A stretch of DNA of 64,000 bases, taken from NCBI GenBank assembly GCA_014360685.1, contig JACIXB010000011.1, positions 124,001 through 188,000 on the forward strand, given 5' to 3'. This document shows positions 1-8,342 of this stretch, piece after piece. Position 1 is the stretch's first letter. Each line of letters starts with the position of its first letter. Made by a program: the position numbers and the translations under genes. The notes below the pieces were generated by a model that was not told the origin of the DNA, searched no databases, and worked only from the letters and a program-made list of their open reading frames with translations. The DNA is from Actinomycetota bacterium (lineage in GTDB: Bacteria; Actinomycetota; Geothermincolia; Geothermincolales; RBG-13-55-18).

Positions 1-1
1 G

Positions 2-1684
2 GACTCCAAGCCGGTCATAGATGCCCTGCGGGAGGCTTACGGGGGCGGGAAATCAGCTTACGAGCCCAGGGCCAGGAGTGGCGAAGCGGTGGAATTACCC
101 AAGGCGCCCCTCCCAGGCGGGGAAAAGCCGGCGGAGGCCGCCCCCCTCTCGGCAGAGAGCGCCGAGAGGCCCTCCGAAGGGGAGAGGGAAGTGCGCCTAA
201 GGGTGACCCTGGACAGGGACTGCGCCCTGAAATCGGTGCGCGTGTTCATGATCTTCAAGAAGTTGTCCCGGTTGGGGAGGATAACCGGGTCCCAGCCTTC
301 CATGGAGGACCTGGAGGACGAGAAGTTCGAGCGCTCCTTCGAGGTGAGCCTGCTCACCGCGGCGAGCGAGGAAAGCCTACGCCGCGAACTCATGACCATC
401 GCCGAGGTCTCGGACGTGGAGTTATTGCCCTCTGGAATGGAGGTCGCGGCGGAGGCGCCGGAGGAGAAACGGCACGAAGCCGCCGAGGGCGGGGTTCCGG
501 GAGCGGACGTCGGGCTAGAGCGTCCCGCGGCGCCGTTGCGGACCCAAAGCGTCCGGGTGAACATCGCCAGGCTGGACAACCTGATGAACCTCATCGGGGA
601 GCTGGTGATCAACCGGACCCGGTTGCAGGAGATCGCCTCTTCCTACAACATTCCCGAGCTCAAGGAGGTCCTGGCCCAGACGGCACGCCTCACCGCCGAA
701 CTCCAGGACGAGGTTATGAAAACGCGCATGGTCCCCGTGGACCACATATTCAACCGCTTTCCGCGCATGGTGCGCGACCTGGCCAAAAGCCGCGGCAAGG
801 AGATCGACTTCACCATGGAGGGGAGGGACATCGAGCTGGACCGGACCATACTGGACGAGATAAGCGATCCCCTCATGCATCTCCTGCGCAACGCCGTGGA
901 CCACGGTGTTGACAGCCCCGAAGAGAGGGAAGCGCGGGGAAAACCGCGACGGGGAAGCATCCGGCTGGCTGCCAGGAGAGACCGCAATTACGTCTCCATC
1001 GAGGTCTCCGACGACGGGCAGGGAATCGACGAACGTAAGGTTTACGAGGCCGCGGTGCGGCTTGGCCTGGTGTCCCCGGAGGAGAAGAAAGGCCTCAGCG
1101 AGGAGGACATGCTACGTCTCTTGACCACGCCCGGTTTCTCCACCGCCCAGGAGGTGAGCGGGGTTTCGGGGCGGGGAGTGGGCCTGGACGTGGTGCGCAG
1201 CAAAGTCGAGTCGCTGGGGGGCATTTTGGTCATGCAGACCAGGAAGGGAGAGGGGACGACCTTCGCCATGAAGCTTCCCCTTACCCTGGCCATTATCCAG
1301 GCCCTGCTGGTCAAGGCGGGCGGCGAGACGTATGCCATACCCCTGGGGACGGTTTCGGAGACGGCGGTGGTGTCCTCACACGAGATAAGGTACGTATCCA
1401 ACCAGGAGGTGATCTTCCTCCGCGACGAGACCCTCCCCTTGTTGAGGTTGACCCGCTGCTTGGGGCTGCCGGACGAGGACGGCCGGGGGACCTTCCCCGT
1501 GGTTGTGGTGGAGGTGACGCCACGCACGGTGGCCATCGCCGTGGACGAGCTTTTGGGACAACAGGAAATCGTCATCACCAGCCTGGACAAGTTCCTGAAG
1601 GGCATCAAGGGCTTCGGCGGCGCCACCATACTGGGCACGGGACAGGTGGCGCTCATACTGGACATACCGAGTTTGATATCCTGA
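2..1684 (+). CDS. cheA: Chemotaxis histidine kinase CheA (5' end outside window)
   Basis: Signal-transducing kinase that phosphorylates CheY and CheB-type partners in response to chemoreceptors. The window opens inside the gene, so the P1 domain with its phospho-accepting histidine is missing; 560 codons are visible. Seen in order: a P2-like CheY-binding region (visible residues about 63-145), an acidic linker, P3 dimerisation helices (LMNLIGELVINRTRL, from about residue 183), the P4 ATPase with N box (HLLRNAVDHG), G1 (DDGQGID) and G2 (GRGVGLDVV), and a C-terminal CheW-like P5 domain ending at a TGA at 1682. The next gene, cheC, starts 43 bp downstream, so they are probably co-transcribed. 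The family call is very secure. Confidence 0.96.
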   Translation, partial: DSKPVIDALREAYGGGKSAYEPRARSGEAVELPKAPLPGGEKPAEAAPLSAESAERPSEGEREVRLRVTLDRDCALKSVRVFMIFKKLSRLGRITGSQPSMEDLEDEKFERSFEVSLLTAASEESLRRELMTIAEVSDVELLPSGMEVAAEAPEEKRHEAAEGGVPGADVGLERPAAPLRTQSVRVNIARLDNLMNLIGELVINRTRLQEIASSYNIPELKEVLAQTARLTAELQDEVMKTRMVPVDHIFNRFPRMVRDLAKSRGKEIDFTMEGRDIELDRTILDEISDPLMHLLRNAVDHGVDSPEEREARGKPRRGSIRLAARRDRNYVSIEVSDDGQGIDERKVYEAAVRLGLVSPEEKKGLSEEDMLRLLTTPGFSTAQEVSGVSGRGVGLDVVRSKVESLGGILVMQTRKGEGTTFAMKLPLTLAIIQALLVKAGGETYAIPLGTVSETAVVSSHEIRYVSNQEVIFLRDETLPLLRLTRCLGLPDEDGRGTFPVVVVEVTPRTVAIAVDELLGQQEIVITSLDKFLKGIKGFGGATILGTGQVALILDIPSLIS

Positions 1685-1727
1685 TAATACAAGGGCGTTT
1701 GACGCGCGAACGGTGAAAGGAGCAGTC

Positions 1728-2342
1728 ATGACCGAAAGGAAAGGGCTCACCCCCCTGCAGCTGGACGCGCTGAGAGAAGTAGGCAACATAGGCTCGGGAA
1801 ACGCCGCCGTAGCCCTTTCCACCATGGTGGACAAGAAGGTGATGCTCAGCGTACCCCGCGCTTCGCTGGTCCCCCTGGTGAAGGTCTCCGACCTCGTGGG
1901 CGGCGCGGAGACGCCGGTGGTGGGCATCTACCTCCACATAAGCGGGGATGCCTCCGGGAGCATGCTCCTCCTGCTGGAGGAGAGCAGTGCCCGGGAACTG
2001 GCCCGCCTCATGGTCTCGGGCGCGGAGGGTGGAGAGATGACGGTGGTGGAACAGTCCGCGCTCCAGGAGACGGGCAGCATCCTGGCCGGCTCCTACCTCA
2101 ACGCCCTCTCCCAGATGACCGGCATCCTCCTGAAACCCTCGGTGCCCGGCTTCGCCATGGACATGGCGGGGGCCATCATCGATTTCATACTGGTGGAGAT
2201 AAGCCAGTCCGAGGACTATGTCCTGGTCATCGAGACGGAGTTCGACGTCCTGCAGCACAAGATAAGGGGACACCTTATCCTTTTCCCGGACCTGGGTTCG
2301 CTGGACATCATCCTGGGAAGGCTGGGAGTGAAGGCGGATTGA
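1728..2342 (+). CDS. cheC: Chemotaxis phosphatase CheC
   Basis: CheC/CheX/FliY-type phosphatase of CheY-P that also partners with CheD in adaptation. 204 residues from the ATG at 1728, chosen because AAAGGAG sits five bases upstream; a GTG at 1713 is in frame but has no such site. The first catalytic motif is intact (REVGNIGSGN, Glu17 and Asn20). In the second motif (QETGSILAGSYLNAL) Glu114 is present but the usual Asn is Ser117, so only one of the two pseudo-symmetric active sites looks complete. The TGA overlaps the cheD start, which fits translational coupling within the cheA-cheC-cheD operon. Confidence 0.93.
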   Translation: MTERKGLTPLQLDALREVGNIGSGNAAVALSTMVDKKVMLSVPRASLVPLVKVSDLVGGAETPVVGIYLHISGDASGSMLLLLEESSARELARLMVSGAEGGEMTVVEQSALQETGSILAGSYLNALSQMTGILLKPSVPGFAMDMAGAIIDFILVEISQSEDYVLVIETEFDVLQHKIRGHLILFPDLGSLDIILGRLGVKAD

Positions 2343-2869
2343 CGGAGGAGAGCCTGGCCGAAAAGGTTATCAACGTGGGAGTGGCCGAATATTACGTGAC
2401 CCACAACCCCCACATCCTGGCCAGCTACGGCCTGGGAAGCTGTGTGGGGGTGGCCCTTTACGACGAGAAGAAGAAGATCGGAGGCCTGGCCCACATCATG
2501 CTGCCTGATTCCACGGCCATCAGCAGGCCGGGGAAGCCGGGCCGCTGCGCCGACACCGCCATCAGGGCCATGGTGGAGGAGATGGAGAAGTTGGGATCCC
2601 GGAGGCGGGACATCAAGGCCAAGATGGCCGGCGGGGCCTGCATGTTCACCGTCCCCGGAGCCACCAACCCCAAGAACGTGCCCGGCCCGGCCATAGGAAT
2701 GCAGATCGGGGAGAGAAACGTCGAGGCGACGAAAAAGGTGTTGCGAGAGTTGAACATACCCCTGGTAGCGGAGGATACCGGGGGCAATTACGGAAGGACC
2801 TTGCGCTTCAACGTGTCCGACGGCAAGGTATTTATAAGCTCCATAAGGCACGGGAGCAAGGAGCTCTGA
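2339..2869 (+). CDS. cheD: Chemoreceptor glutamine deamidase CheD
   Basis: CheD deamidates glutamines on chemoreceptors and is regulated by binding CheC. 176 residues. The start is a TTG at 2339 that overlaps the cheC stop by four bases; there is no later good start before the conserved core. The catalytic cysteine lies in GLGSCVGVALYD (Cys35) and the histidine in GGLAHIMLPDS (His52), both expected in the family. Length is typical. The neighbouring cheC strongly supports the assignment, since the two proteins form a complex. Confidence 0.94.
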   Translation: MTEESLAEKVINVGVAEYYVTHNPHILASYGLGSCVGVALYDEKKKIGGLAHIMLPDSTAISRPGKPGRCADTAIRAMVEEMEKLGSRRRDIKAKMAGGACMFTVPGATNPKNVPGPAIGMQIGERNVEATKKVLRELNIPLVAEDTGGNYGRTLRFNVSDGKVFISSIRHGSKEL

Positions 2870-2876
2870 GGCAGTC

Positions 2877-3215
2877 ATGAAGGGCGAGAACGTGGAAGTG
2901 TCCCGGGAAGCCATAGCCACCTTGGCGGCGCAGGCGGCCTGCCAGGTGCCCGGAGTGGTGTCCTGTTACCGGAGCCCGGTGGACAGCCTGGCTTCCAGGG
3001 TGAAGCGGGAGTTCGTGCACAAGGGCATCAAGGTGGAAAACCTTGAGGGGACATACCGCCTGGGCGTCCACCTGAGAGTGAAATACGGAACCGACCTCCC
3101 GGCGCTGGCGCGCGAGGTGAGGGAGAAGGTGCGCGAGTACCTGGAGGGCCTTACCGACGTCAAGGTGGAGGAAGTGGAGGTGGTCATCGAGGACGTCGAG
3201 CCGCCTTATCCCTGA
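2877..3215 (+). CDS. Asp23/Gls24 family protein
   Basis: Small (112 aa) protein of the Asp23/Gls24 envelope-stress family. Recognised by the pattern of an N-terminal VSREAIATLAAQAACQVPGV helix, a central beta-strand region (YRLGVHLRVKYG) and a C-terminal REVREKVREYLEGL helix followed by VEEVEVVIEDV. No signal peptide or membrane segment. It begins 7 bp after cheD, so it is probably the last gene of the chemotaxis operon. Members are common in Gram-positive bacteria, where they act at the membrane or cell wall; a role in chemotaxis is not established and would be inference from position only. Confidence 0.85.
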   Translation: MKGENVEVSREAIATLAAQAACQVPGVVSCYRSPVDSLASRVKREFVHKGIKVENLEGTYRLGVHLRVKYGTDLPALAREVREKVREYLEGLTDVKVEEVEVVIEDVEPPYP

Positions 3216-3298
3216 GAAAAGCTCCAAGCGGTCCGCCTGCCGACATAATGCCTCGCGGGTCGCCGCGTCTACCGGGTTGGCCGAAGAAGTCCGCCGGC

Positions 3299-3325
3299 GA
3301 GGGGGAAGGTCACCCCTCTTCTTTT
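3299..3325 (+). terminator. Candidate intrinsic terminator of the che operon
   Basis: GAGGGG and CCCCTC form a 6-bp stem around an 8-base loop and are followed by TTCTTTT. It lies 84 bp after the last che-operon gene and overlaps the 3' end of the convergent gene. Stem and tail are moderate in strength. Confidence 0.5.
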
Positions 3326-4302
3326 GGATCGAAATAAACGGCGACGGCCCGCGCCAGCGCCAGCCCGAGCCCCGCGGGAATATCCGCCCCGGGAGGCCAT
3401 TCCACCACCACGCAGGGCATGCGGGTTTCCCTGAGAAAGGGATAGCTTCGGGCCTCCGGCGCGGGGAGGGCATAACCAAGCACCTCCTCCATCCGGGAAG
3501 CCACCAGCTGGGCAAGCCGCCTGCCCCGTGGGGAAGAGTATCTCGGGCTCCCGAAGAAAAAAACACCGACTTTATCGGAGTCTCCGGGGCGGAATCCCAA
3601 GGCCGCGTCCGCCTCCTTCTGGTTGGCGTCCTGGGCTCGCTTGCTCTCGGGGACGGGTGCGCCGGAGCCTCCGGAAAGTATGGTGCTTATTCCCATATCC
3701 TCCAGGGCCAGGGAGGCGCGGCGCAGCGCTTCCTCTAATTCCGCTTGGCCCGGATCGAGGTCCAGGACCACCAGCCGCTCCTTCGGGCCGCGGTCCTCGC
3801 CGTCCTCGAGAGCCTCGTGGATCACGGCCACGCTGGTCTCCTTCATGGCGTGTTTCAGCCGCAGGAGGCAGGAGATGGTGGAGGTCCCGGCTATCCCGTC
3901 CACGGGCAGGCCCATGTCGTGTTGGAAGGCCCGTAGCGCCCGCTCGGTCTCCTGGCCGAAGATGCCGTCCTCGCGGCCGGCGTTGAACCCCAGGCGGTTC
4001 AGGTAAGATTGAAGCTCCCTGACGTCGTCTCCCCGGAAGGGCGGCACGCGGAGGTAGAGAAAGCGGTCGCCGAGGCGGAAGGAAGCCTCCACCAGCTCGC
4101 GCCAGGTGACCTCGTCCACGCGACCATCCGGACGCAGGCCCCGGGCGCACTGGAAACGCCGAACCGCCTCTTCAGTGGCTTCCCCAAAGGAGAGGTCGCG
4201 CATTTCCGACTCCATGCCCGGCGGCGCATAACCCAGCTCGTGGAGCCTCTTCTGGATGTCCGCCACCGGAAGTCCACGGTCGCCGCGGGAGATGGGCTGC
4301 AC
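3310..4302 (-). CDS. Peptidoglycan-binding protein with degenerate amidase domain
   Basis: 330 residues starting at a GTG 3 bp after the kinase gene stop. Two PG_binding_1 repeats are visible: residues about 1-75 (GLPVADIQKRLHELGY, RFQCARGLRPDGRVDEVTW) and about 85-150 (VRELQSYLNRLGFNAGREDG, RAFQHDMGLPVDGIAG). The C-terminal half aligns by eye with N-acetylmuramoyl-L-alanine amidases (Amidase_3): LVVLDLDPG, AQDANQKEADAA and MPCVVVEWPP. The zinc-binding histidines expected at DPGHG and SIH are absent, so catalysis is unlikely. The architecture recalls the actinobacterial regulator CwlM. No signal peptide is seen, so it may be cytoplasmic. Last gene of the reverse-strand signalling operon. Domain calls are good; the role is open. 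Confidence 0.8.
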   Translation of the reverse strand: MQPISRGDRGLPVADIQKRLHELGYAPPGMESEMRDLSFGEATEEAVRRFQCARGLRPDGRVDEVTWRELVEASFRLGDRFLYLRVPPFRGDDVRELQSYLNRLGFNAGREDGIFGQETERALRAFQHDMGLPVDGIAGTSTISCLLRLKHAMKETSVAVIHEALEDGEDRGPKERLVVLDLDPGQAELEEALRRASLALEDMGISTILSGGSGAPVPESKRAQDANQKEADAALGFRPGDSDKVGVFFFGSPRYSSPRGRRLAQLVASRMEEVLGYALPAPEARSYPFLRETRMPCVVVEWPPGADIPAGLGLALARAVAVYFDPKEEG

Positions 4303-4305
4303 GGC

Positions 4306-6408
4306 TCAATCCCCCTCGTGAACGGGAAGGGTGAACTTGAAAGAGGAGCCCTTACCCGGCTCGCTTTCCACCCATATGCGCCCGCCGTGGCTTTCCACTA
4401 TGCCCTTGGAGATCACCAGCCCGAGACCCAACCCGCCCGCGGGACGGGTGGAATCCGTCTCTACCTGGTAAAACATGGTAAACAATCTCTTTTGCTCGTG
4501 GAGGGGAATGCCCGGCCCGGTATCGCGGACCTCGAACTCCACCATCCCCTCCTCCGGCGAACGCCGGGCCGATACCTCGATCTTCCCGCCCGGGGGAGTG
4601 AACTTGACGGCGTTGCCGATGAGGTTCTCCAGCACCTGGTGGACCCTCCACACGTCCACGCTCACCGGGGGCAGCTCCTCCTCGACCGAGGACTCCAGGC
4701 TGAGCCCGCTTTCTTCCGCCTGGTTCCCGTACTCCGAGACCGCGTTGGCGATCAGCTCTTCCACCGGTGCCGGCCATTTCTTCCCCACCAGTCGGCCCTC
4801 CTCGAGGCGGGTTATGTCCAGGAGATCGTTGATGATCTTGGTCATCTGGTCGGCCCGGGCGTTGATGATTTTTATCTTGTCCATCTGGAAGGGGGTGAGC
4901 TCTCCCAGCTCTCCGAACTGGAAGGCATCGGCATATCCCTTGATGATGGAGAGAGGGGTGCGCAGCTCGTGGGAAGCAATGGCTATGAAGTCCGATTTCA
5001 TCTTGTCCAGCACGGAGAGTTCCTCGTAGGCCCTTTCCAGGTCTTGGTGGCTCTGCTCCACCATGGCCTCCAGGCGCCGTCGCTCGCTGAGGTCGTGGGC
5101 GATGCCCACGATCCCCACGAGGTTGCCTCCCCTGAATACGGGCGCCGAACTTATCTGCACGGGCAGCTGGGTTCCGTCGGCACGGCGAAGCAAGGTCTCG
5201 AAGAAAACCTTCTCCCCGCGGCGGCGCCTCTCCAGCATGCGCTCCACCTTGTTCACCTCGTCGGGCATGACTATATCCCGTGGCTCCTTGTGCATGAGCT
5301 CCTCGGGGTGGCGGAGGCCCAGCATGTCCAGGAAAGCCTGGTTGCAGAAGGTGAAATGACCCTCGGCGTCCATGGCGTAAAAGCCGTCGTTAAGGCTCTC
5401 TATGAGCAGGTTGAGGTAATCGGTGGTCTCGGCGAGGCGGCGCTCGAGGCGCACGTATTCGCTCACTTCTTCAAACAGCAACAGCGCCTCGCGCACGTTG
5501 CCCTGTTCGTCGAGCAGGGGATGGATGCGCACGCGGTGAAAGTGATCCGCGCCTCCCACCTCCTGGTGCACCCGCGGTTGCTCGAAGGAACGCCCTTCCA
5601 CCAGCACCCTGCGAAGTATGTGTTTCCAGTCGGCTCGGAATTCCTGGGGCATGATGTCCAGGGCCGGCAAGCCCTCCAGCCCCTGTGCGTCGATGCCCAG
5701 GGCCACGCTCAACCATTCCTGCATGGGCTGGTTACAGCGCAGGATTCGGAAATTGCGGTCCAGGACCGCTATCTTCACGGGAACTCCCTCGAAAAGGCCC
5801 ACCTCGCGTTCCGAGGCCTCCCGTAAAGCCGCCTTTTCCCGGGCTTCGGCGGTGATATCCTCCACGAACAGCAGGAAAACGTCGCCCGGCCATTCCTGCG
5901 GGGAAGCCGCGGGACCCTGGCGTATCCGCACGCGACATACCCCGGAGCGGTCCTCGAGGAAGTACGGCTGGAAGTCGTATTCCAGCCCCCCGCCCTGTCT
6001 TCGCGCCTTTTCCAGGTACAGGGACCAGCTTCCGAAGAAAGGGGGGAGGAAAGCCTCGTCGATACGCTCGCCGGGCTCCAGGGGGCGACCGTGCCCCGCA
6101 CGGCGGGGAAGATCGCGAGCCGCCGCATTGGCGGCCAGGATGCGGCCGCTTCCGTCCACCAGCACGGCGGGCAGCGGGAGAAGGGACAGGAAAGCCTCCC
6201 ATCGCGCATCAAGGGGTCGAGTGACGCGACTTCGTAGCGGGAAAAGTCTCAGGCCAAGGAAAGCGGAAGCGGGGATGGCGAGCAGGGTAAGGACGGCAAA
6301 AACGGTCCCCGGCGTTCTCCTGCCCGCCGCGGTGAAGGCCAGGCAGAGCAGGGCAAGCGGGATTGGCGCCGCTGCGGTTAGGAGCAAAAGGCTAACCCGC
6401 CTGTTCAT
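4306..6408 (-). CDS. Membrane histidine kinase with three PAS domains
   Basis: 700-residue sensor kinase. Two hydrophobic segments (about 5-29 and 36-56) anchor it. Three PAS-like modules follow: about 70-185 (PLPAVLVDGSGRILAANAAA), 200-320 (KIAVLDRNFRILRCNQPMQ) and 328-445 (NDGFYAMDAEGHFTFCNQAF). Then comes a HisKA domain with phospho-acceptor His480 in ASHELRTPLSIIKGY, and an HATPase domain with N box (NLIGNAVKF), G1 (DTGPGI) and G2 (GLGLGLVISK). It overlaps the upstream membrane-protein gene by 17 bp, so it is translated within that operon. Its partner is probably the lone receiver protein encoded four genes upstream. The PAS ligand cannot be read from sequence. Confidence 0.92.
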   Translation of the reverse strand: MNRRVSLLLLTAAAPIPLALLCLAFTAAGRRTPGTVFAVLTLLAIPASAFLGLRLFPLRSRVTRPLDARWEAFLSLLPLPAVLVDGSGRILAANAAARDLPRRAGHGRPLEPGERIDEAFLPPFFGSWSLYLEKARRQGGGLEYDFQPYFLEDRSGVCRVRIRQGPAASPQEWPGDVFLLFVEDITAEAREKAALREASEREVGLFEGVPVKIAVLDRNFRILRCNQPMQEWLSVALGIDAQGLEGLPALDIMPQEFRADWKHILRRVLVEGRSFEQPRVHQEVGGADHFHRVRIHPLLDEQGNVREALLLFEEVSEYVRLERRLAETTDYLNLLIESLNDGFYAMDAEGHFTFCNQAFLDMLGLRHPEELMHKEPRDIVMPDEVNKVERMLERRRRGEKVFFETLLRRADGTQLPVQISSAPVFRGGNLVGIVGIAHDLSERRRLEAMVEQSHQDLERAYEELSVLDKMKSDFIAIASHELRTPLSIIKGYADAFQFGELGELTPFQMDKIKIINARADQMTKIINDLLDITRLEEGRLVGKKWPAPVEELIANAVSEYGNQAEESGLSLESSVEEELPPVSVDVWRVHQVLENLIGNAVKFTPPGGKIEVSARRSPEEGMVEFEVRDTGPGIPLHEQKRLFTMFYQVETDSTRPAGGLGLGLVISKGIVESHGGRIWVESEPGKGSSFKFTLPVHEGD

Positions 6409-6766
6409 CCTCGATTTCCTCCCCGCGGGGGCCGCGAAGCTCTCCCCATACCCAGCTCCAATACCGGGCCACGGTGGGCAAGGCGAAGGAGATGGCGATG
6501 GTCATGGGGATGGAGGCCACCACCAACTTTATGGCTAAGCCGGTACGAGGATCGGGTTCGGGGAGCCCCCAAGCCTTGAGCATGAGGAGCGCCCAGGAAA
6601 CGGGCAGCGGGAGGAGAAAGAAAAGGACCGCCACGCCGAAGAAGCGATAGTAGGGAGGCATCTCAAGGGCTTCCCCCAGCCGGCGGCTCAGGGACATGAG
6701 CAGCATCAACATGGCCGCTACCGAGAGAGGCCCGATGATGTACAAGGACGAGGAGAGGTAGATCAT
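6392..6766 (-). CDS. Small membrane protein of the kinase operon (124 aa)
   Basis: Not recognised as a named family. Three strongly hydrophobic segments at about residues 8-26, 41-64 and 77-100 predict an integral membrane protein, with a charged C-terminal tail (GEEIEDEQAG). The start overlaps the stop of the other small membrane protein by four bases and its end overlaps the kinase gene by 17 bases, the arrangement of tightly coupled translation. The two small proteins may form a membrane module that senses a signal or modulates the kinase; that is inference from position. Confidence 0.75.
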   Translation of the reverse strand: MIYLSSSLYIIGPLSVAAMLMLLMSLSRRLGEALEMPPYYRFFGVAVLFFLLPLPVSWALLMLKAWGLPEPDPRTGLAIKLVVASIPMTIAISFALPTVARYWSWVWGELRGPRGEEIEDEQAG

Positions 6767-7068
6767 CTTCCCAACATCAGGCGGTAAGCCCTATAGACGA
6801 CCACTAACAGGCAGACCCCGGCCAGCGCCGGCCAGATCGCCAGGTGAAGGTATATGGCCACGATTGACTCCCCCATAGAGAAGATAAACGTGCTCATTCC
6901 CATGAGGATGAAGAAGGGGAGGATGAGCGGATAGTACGTAAGGCCGCCGAACTTGCTCTCCGCCAGGCGGCATATCCCGTAAAAATAGACCAGCACCAGG
7001 GCGGTAGCGGAGGTATTGTAGAACCACAAAAACAGGGAAAAGGTCTTCAGCCAGTCGTAGGATGTCAC
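6763..7068 (-). CDS. Small membrane protein of the kinase operon (101 aa)
   Basis: Unrecognised protein with about three hydrophobic helices: around TFSLFLWFYNTSATALVLVY, LTYYPLILPFFILMG and IYLHLAIWPALAGVCLLVVV. I place the start at the GTG at 7068, preceded by AAAGGGAGA; an in-frame TTG at 7089 would add seven residues. It lies 40 bp after the receiver gene and overlaps the next membrane-protein gene by 4 bp. Being encoded between a lone receiver and a histidine kinase suggests a role in signal input or in anchoring the complex, but no homologue is identified here. Confidence 0.72.
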   Translation of the reverse strand: MTSYDWLKTFSLFLWFYNTSATALVLVYFYGICRLAESKFGGLTYYPLILPFFILMGMSTFIFSMGESIVAIYLHLAIWPALAGVCLLVVVYRAYRLMLGR

Positions 7069-7108
7069 CGCTCTCCCTTTCTCGGACAAAGATCGTGCCT
7101 CGGCCCGC

Positions 7109-7504
7109 TCAGGAAGGGCCCGAGCTGCGCCTGCGCTCGTCCAGGATGCGCCTCACCTCGGTAAGCAACTCCTGCTTACTGAAAGGCTTGGTGATGTAGC
7201 CCGCCGCCTTCATCACCGAAAGCCCGATCATCTTGTCTATGTTCTGCGTGCGCGCGGTGATGAAGGCCACCGGGGTGTCCTTCGCCTCCGGGTCGTTCTT
7301 GATGCGGCGTAGGACTTCCCATCCGTCAACCCTGGGCATCATGATGTCCAGGAGGATGAGGTCGGGCTTTTCCCGGAAGGTCTTCTCCAACGCCTCCTCC
7401 CCGGAAAAAGCCGAGATTGTCGTGTATCCGGCGTTGCCCAAGAAGAGTTCGATCAACTCGACCATCTCGCGGTCGTCGTCCACGACGAGGATCTTCTCCC
7501 CCAC
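7109..7504 (-). CDS. Single-domain response regulator
   Basis: 131-residue stand-alone receiver domain. The acidic pocket (VVDDD), phospho-acceptor Asp53 in LILLDIMMP, the switch Thr in AFITARTQ and the conserved Lys in YITKPF are all present. No output domain follows, so it must act by protein contact, like CheY or Spo0F. It starts with GTG directly after the TAG of the KaiC-like gene, without any spacer, so the two are co-translated. The likely kinase is the triple-PAS protein of the same operon; the likely partner is the ATPase just upstream. Confidence 0.93.
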   Translation of the reverse strand: MGEKILVVDDDREMVELIELFLGNAGYTTISAFSGEEALEKTFREKPDLILLDIMMPRVDGWEVLRRIKNDPEAKDTPVAFITARTQNIDKMIGLSVMKAAGYITKPFSKQELLTEVRRILDERRRSSGPS

Positions 7505-8314
7505 CTATTTCACCTCCCCTTTCCCGGCCTTCCCCTTGGGGCCGAATACCTCCACGAAGGCGTCGATCTCTCTCTTGCGGGGCAGGCCGGAGAGCACCCC
7601 CTCCCGGTCCGAGAACGGTTCGCCGATCAGGACCCCCCGTTCGGTGATGCGGAATTCGCGTATGGACTTGTCGTGCGAACTGGCCCTTTGCTTGAGTACC
7701 AGCATGGCGCGGGTGATGGAGGAATCGAGCTCCACGTAGCGCAGGATGATGACCGCGTCCACCAGGTAAGAGATGCCGTACTGCGCGGCGGCCACGTCGC
7801 CGGTTATGCCCGGGTCCTCCTGGGTCACCAGGGCGGTGAGGCCGTGCCGAAGGAGGGCGTTGGTGAACGTGAAGGCGATCTCCCTCATCTTCACCGGGTC
7901 GCGGGTGAGCCTCTCCAGGTGGGAGATGGAATCCACGAGTATCCTCCGGGCTCCCAGTTCCTGCACCATGGTGTCCAGGAGTCCGCCCGAGACCTGGGCC
8001 TGCTCGAAGAAGATCTCCGGGGAGGTGAAGAGGATGCGCACCAGGCCCCTGCGCTCCAGGTCCTGGAGATCGAAGCCCAAGGACAGGGCATCGCGCAGGA
8101 GCTTCTTGGGAAAGTGCTCGAACGTTACGATAAGCCCCGGCTCTCCGAACTTCTCCGCGCCCCTGGCGATAAATTCCAATCCCAGACAGGTTTTTCCAGT
8201 TCCTGGCGCCCCCAGCACAAGGGTGACCGAGCCCCGGTAGGGCCCGCCGTCCATCATGTCGTCCAGCCTCGGGATGCCGGTGGAAGCCCGCTCCCTTACC
8301 GATTCCTCGCTCAT
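7505..8314 (-). CDS. KaiC/RadA-like signalling ATPase
   Basis: 269-residue RecA-fold ATPase of the single-domain KaiC type. It opens with TGIPRLDDMMDGG, a family hallmark, then Walker A GAPGTGKT (residues 35-42), FEHFPKKLL, Walker B RRILVDSISHLERL and VTQEDPG. Clock KaiC has two such domains; this protein has one and so is not a clock protein by itself. First gene of the six-gene operon; the ATG at 8314 has GGGAGG four bases upstream. In other bacteria single-domain KaiC-like proteins sit beside receiver and kinase genes and are thought to transmit signals, which suits this context. Confidence 0.9.
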   Translation of the reverse strand: MSEESVRERASTGIPRLDDMMDGGPYRGSVTLVLGAPGTGKTCLGLEFIARGAEKFGEPGLIVTFEHFPKKLLRDALSLGFDLQDLERRGLVRILFTSPEIFFEQAQVSGGLLDTMVQELGARRILVDSISHLERLTRDPVKMREIAFTFTNALLRHGLTALVTQEDPGITGDVAAAQYGISYLVDAVIILRYVELDSSITRAMLVLKQRASSHDKSIREFRITERGVLIGEPFSDREGVLSGLPRKREIDAFVEVFGPKGKAGKGEVK

Positions 8315-8336
8315 TCAGCCTCCCTTTTCACCCCTT

Positions 8337-8342
8337 ATTATA
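8337..8342 (-). promoter_or_regulatory. -10 element of the KaiC-kinase operon
   Basis: A perfect TATAAT on the reverse strand places transcription start near 8330, about 16 bases before the first ATG. No convincing -35 box was found at the normal distance, so an activator may be needed. Confidence 0.5.

Noticed and set aside
4009-5826. A 605-codon forward frame opposite the histidine kinase
   Set aside because: The kinase on the other strand is complete; this frame has no recognisable domain.
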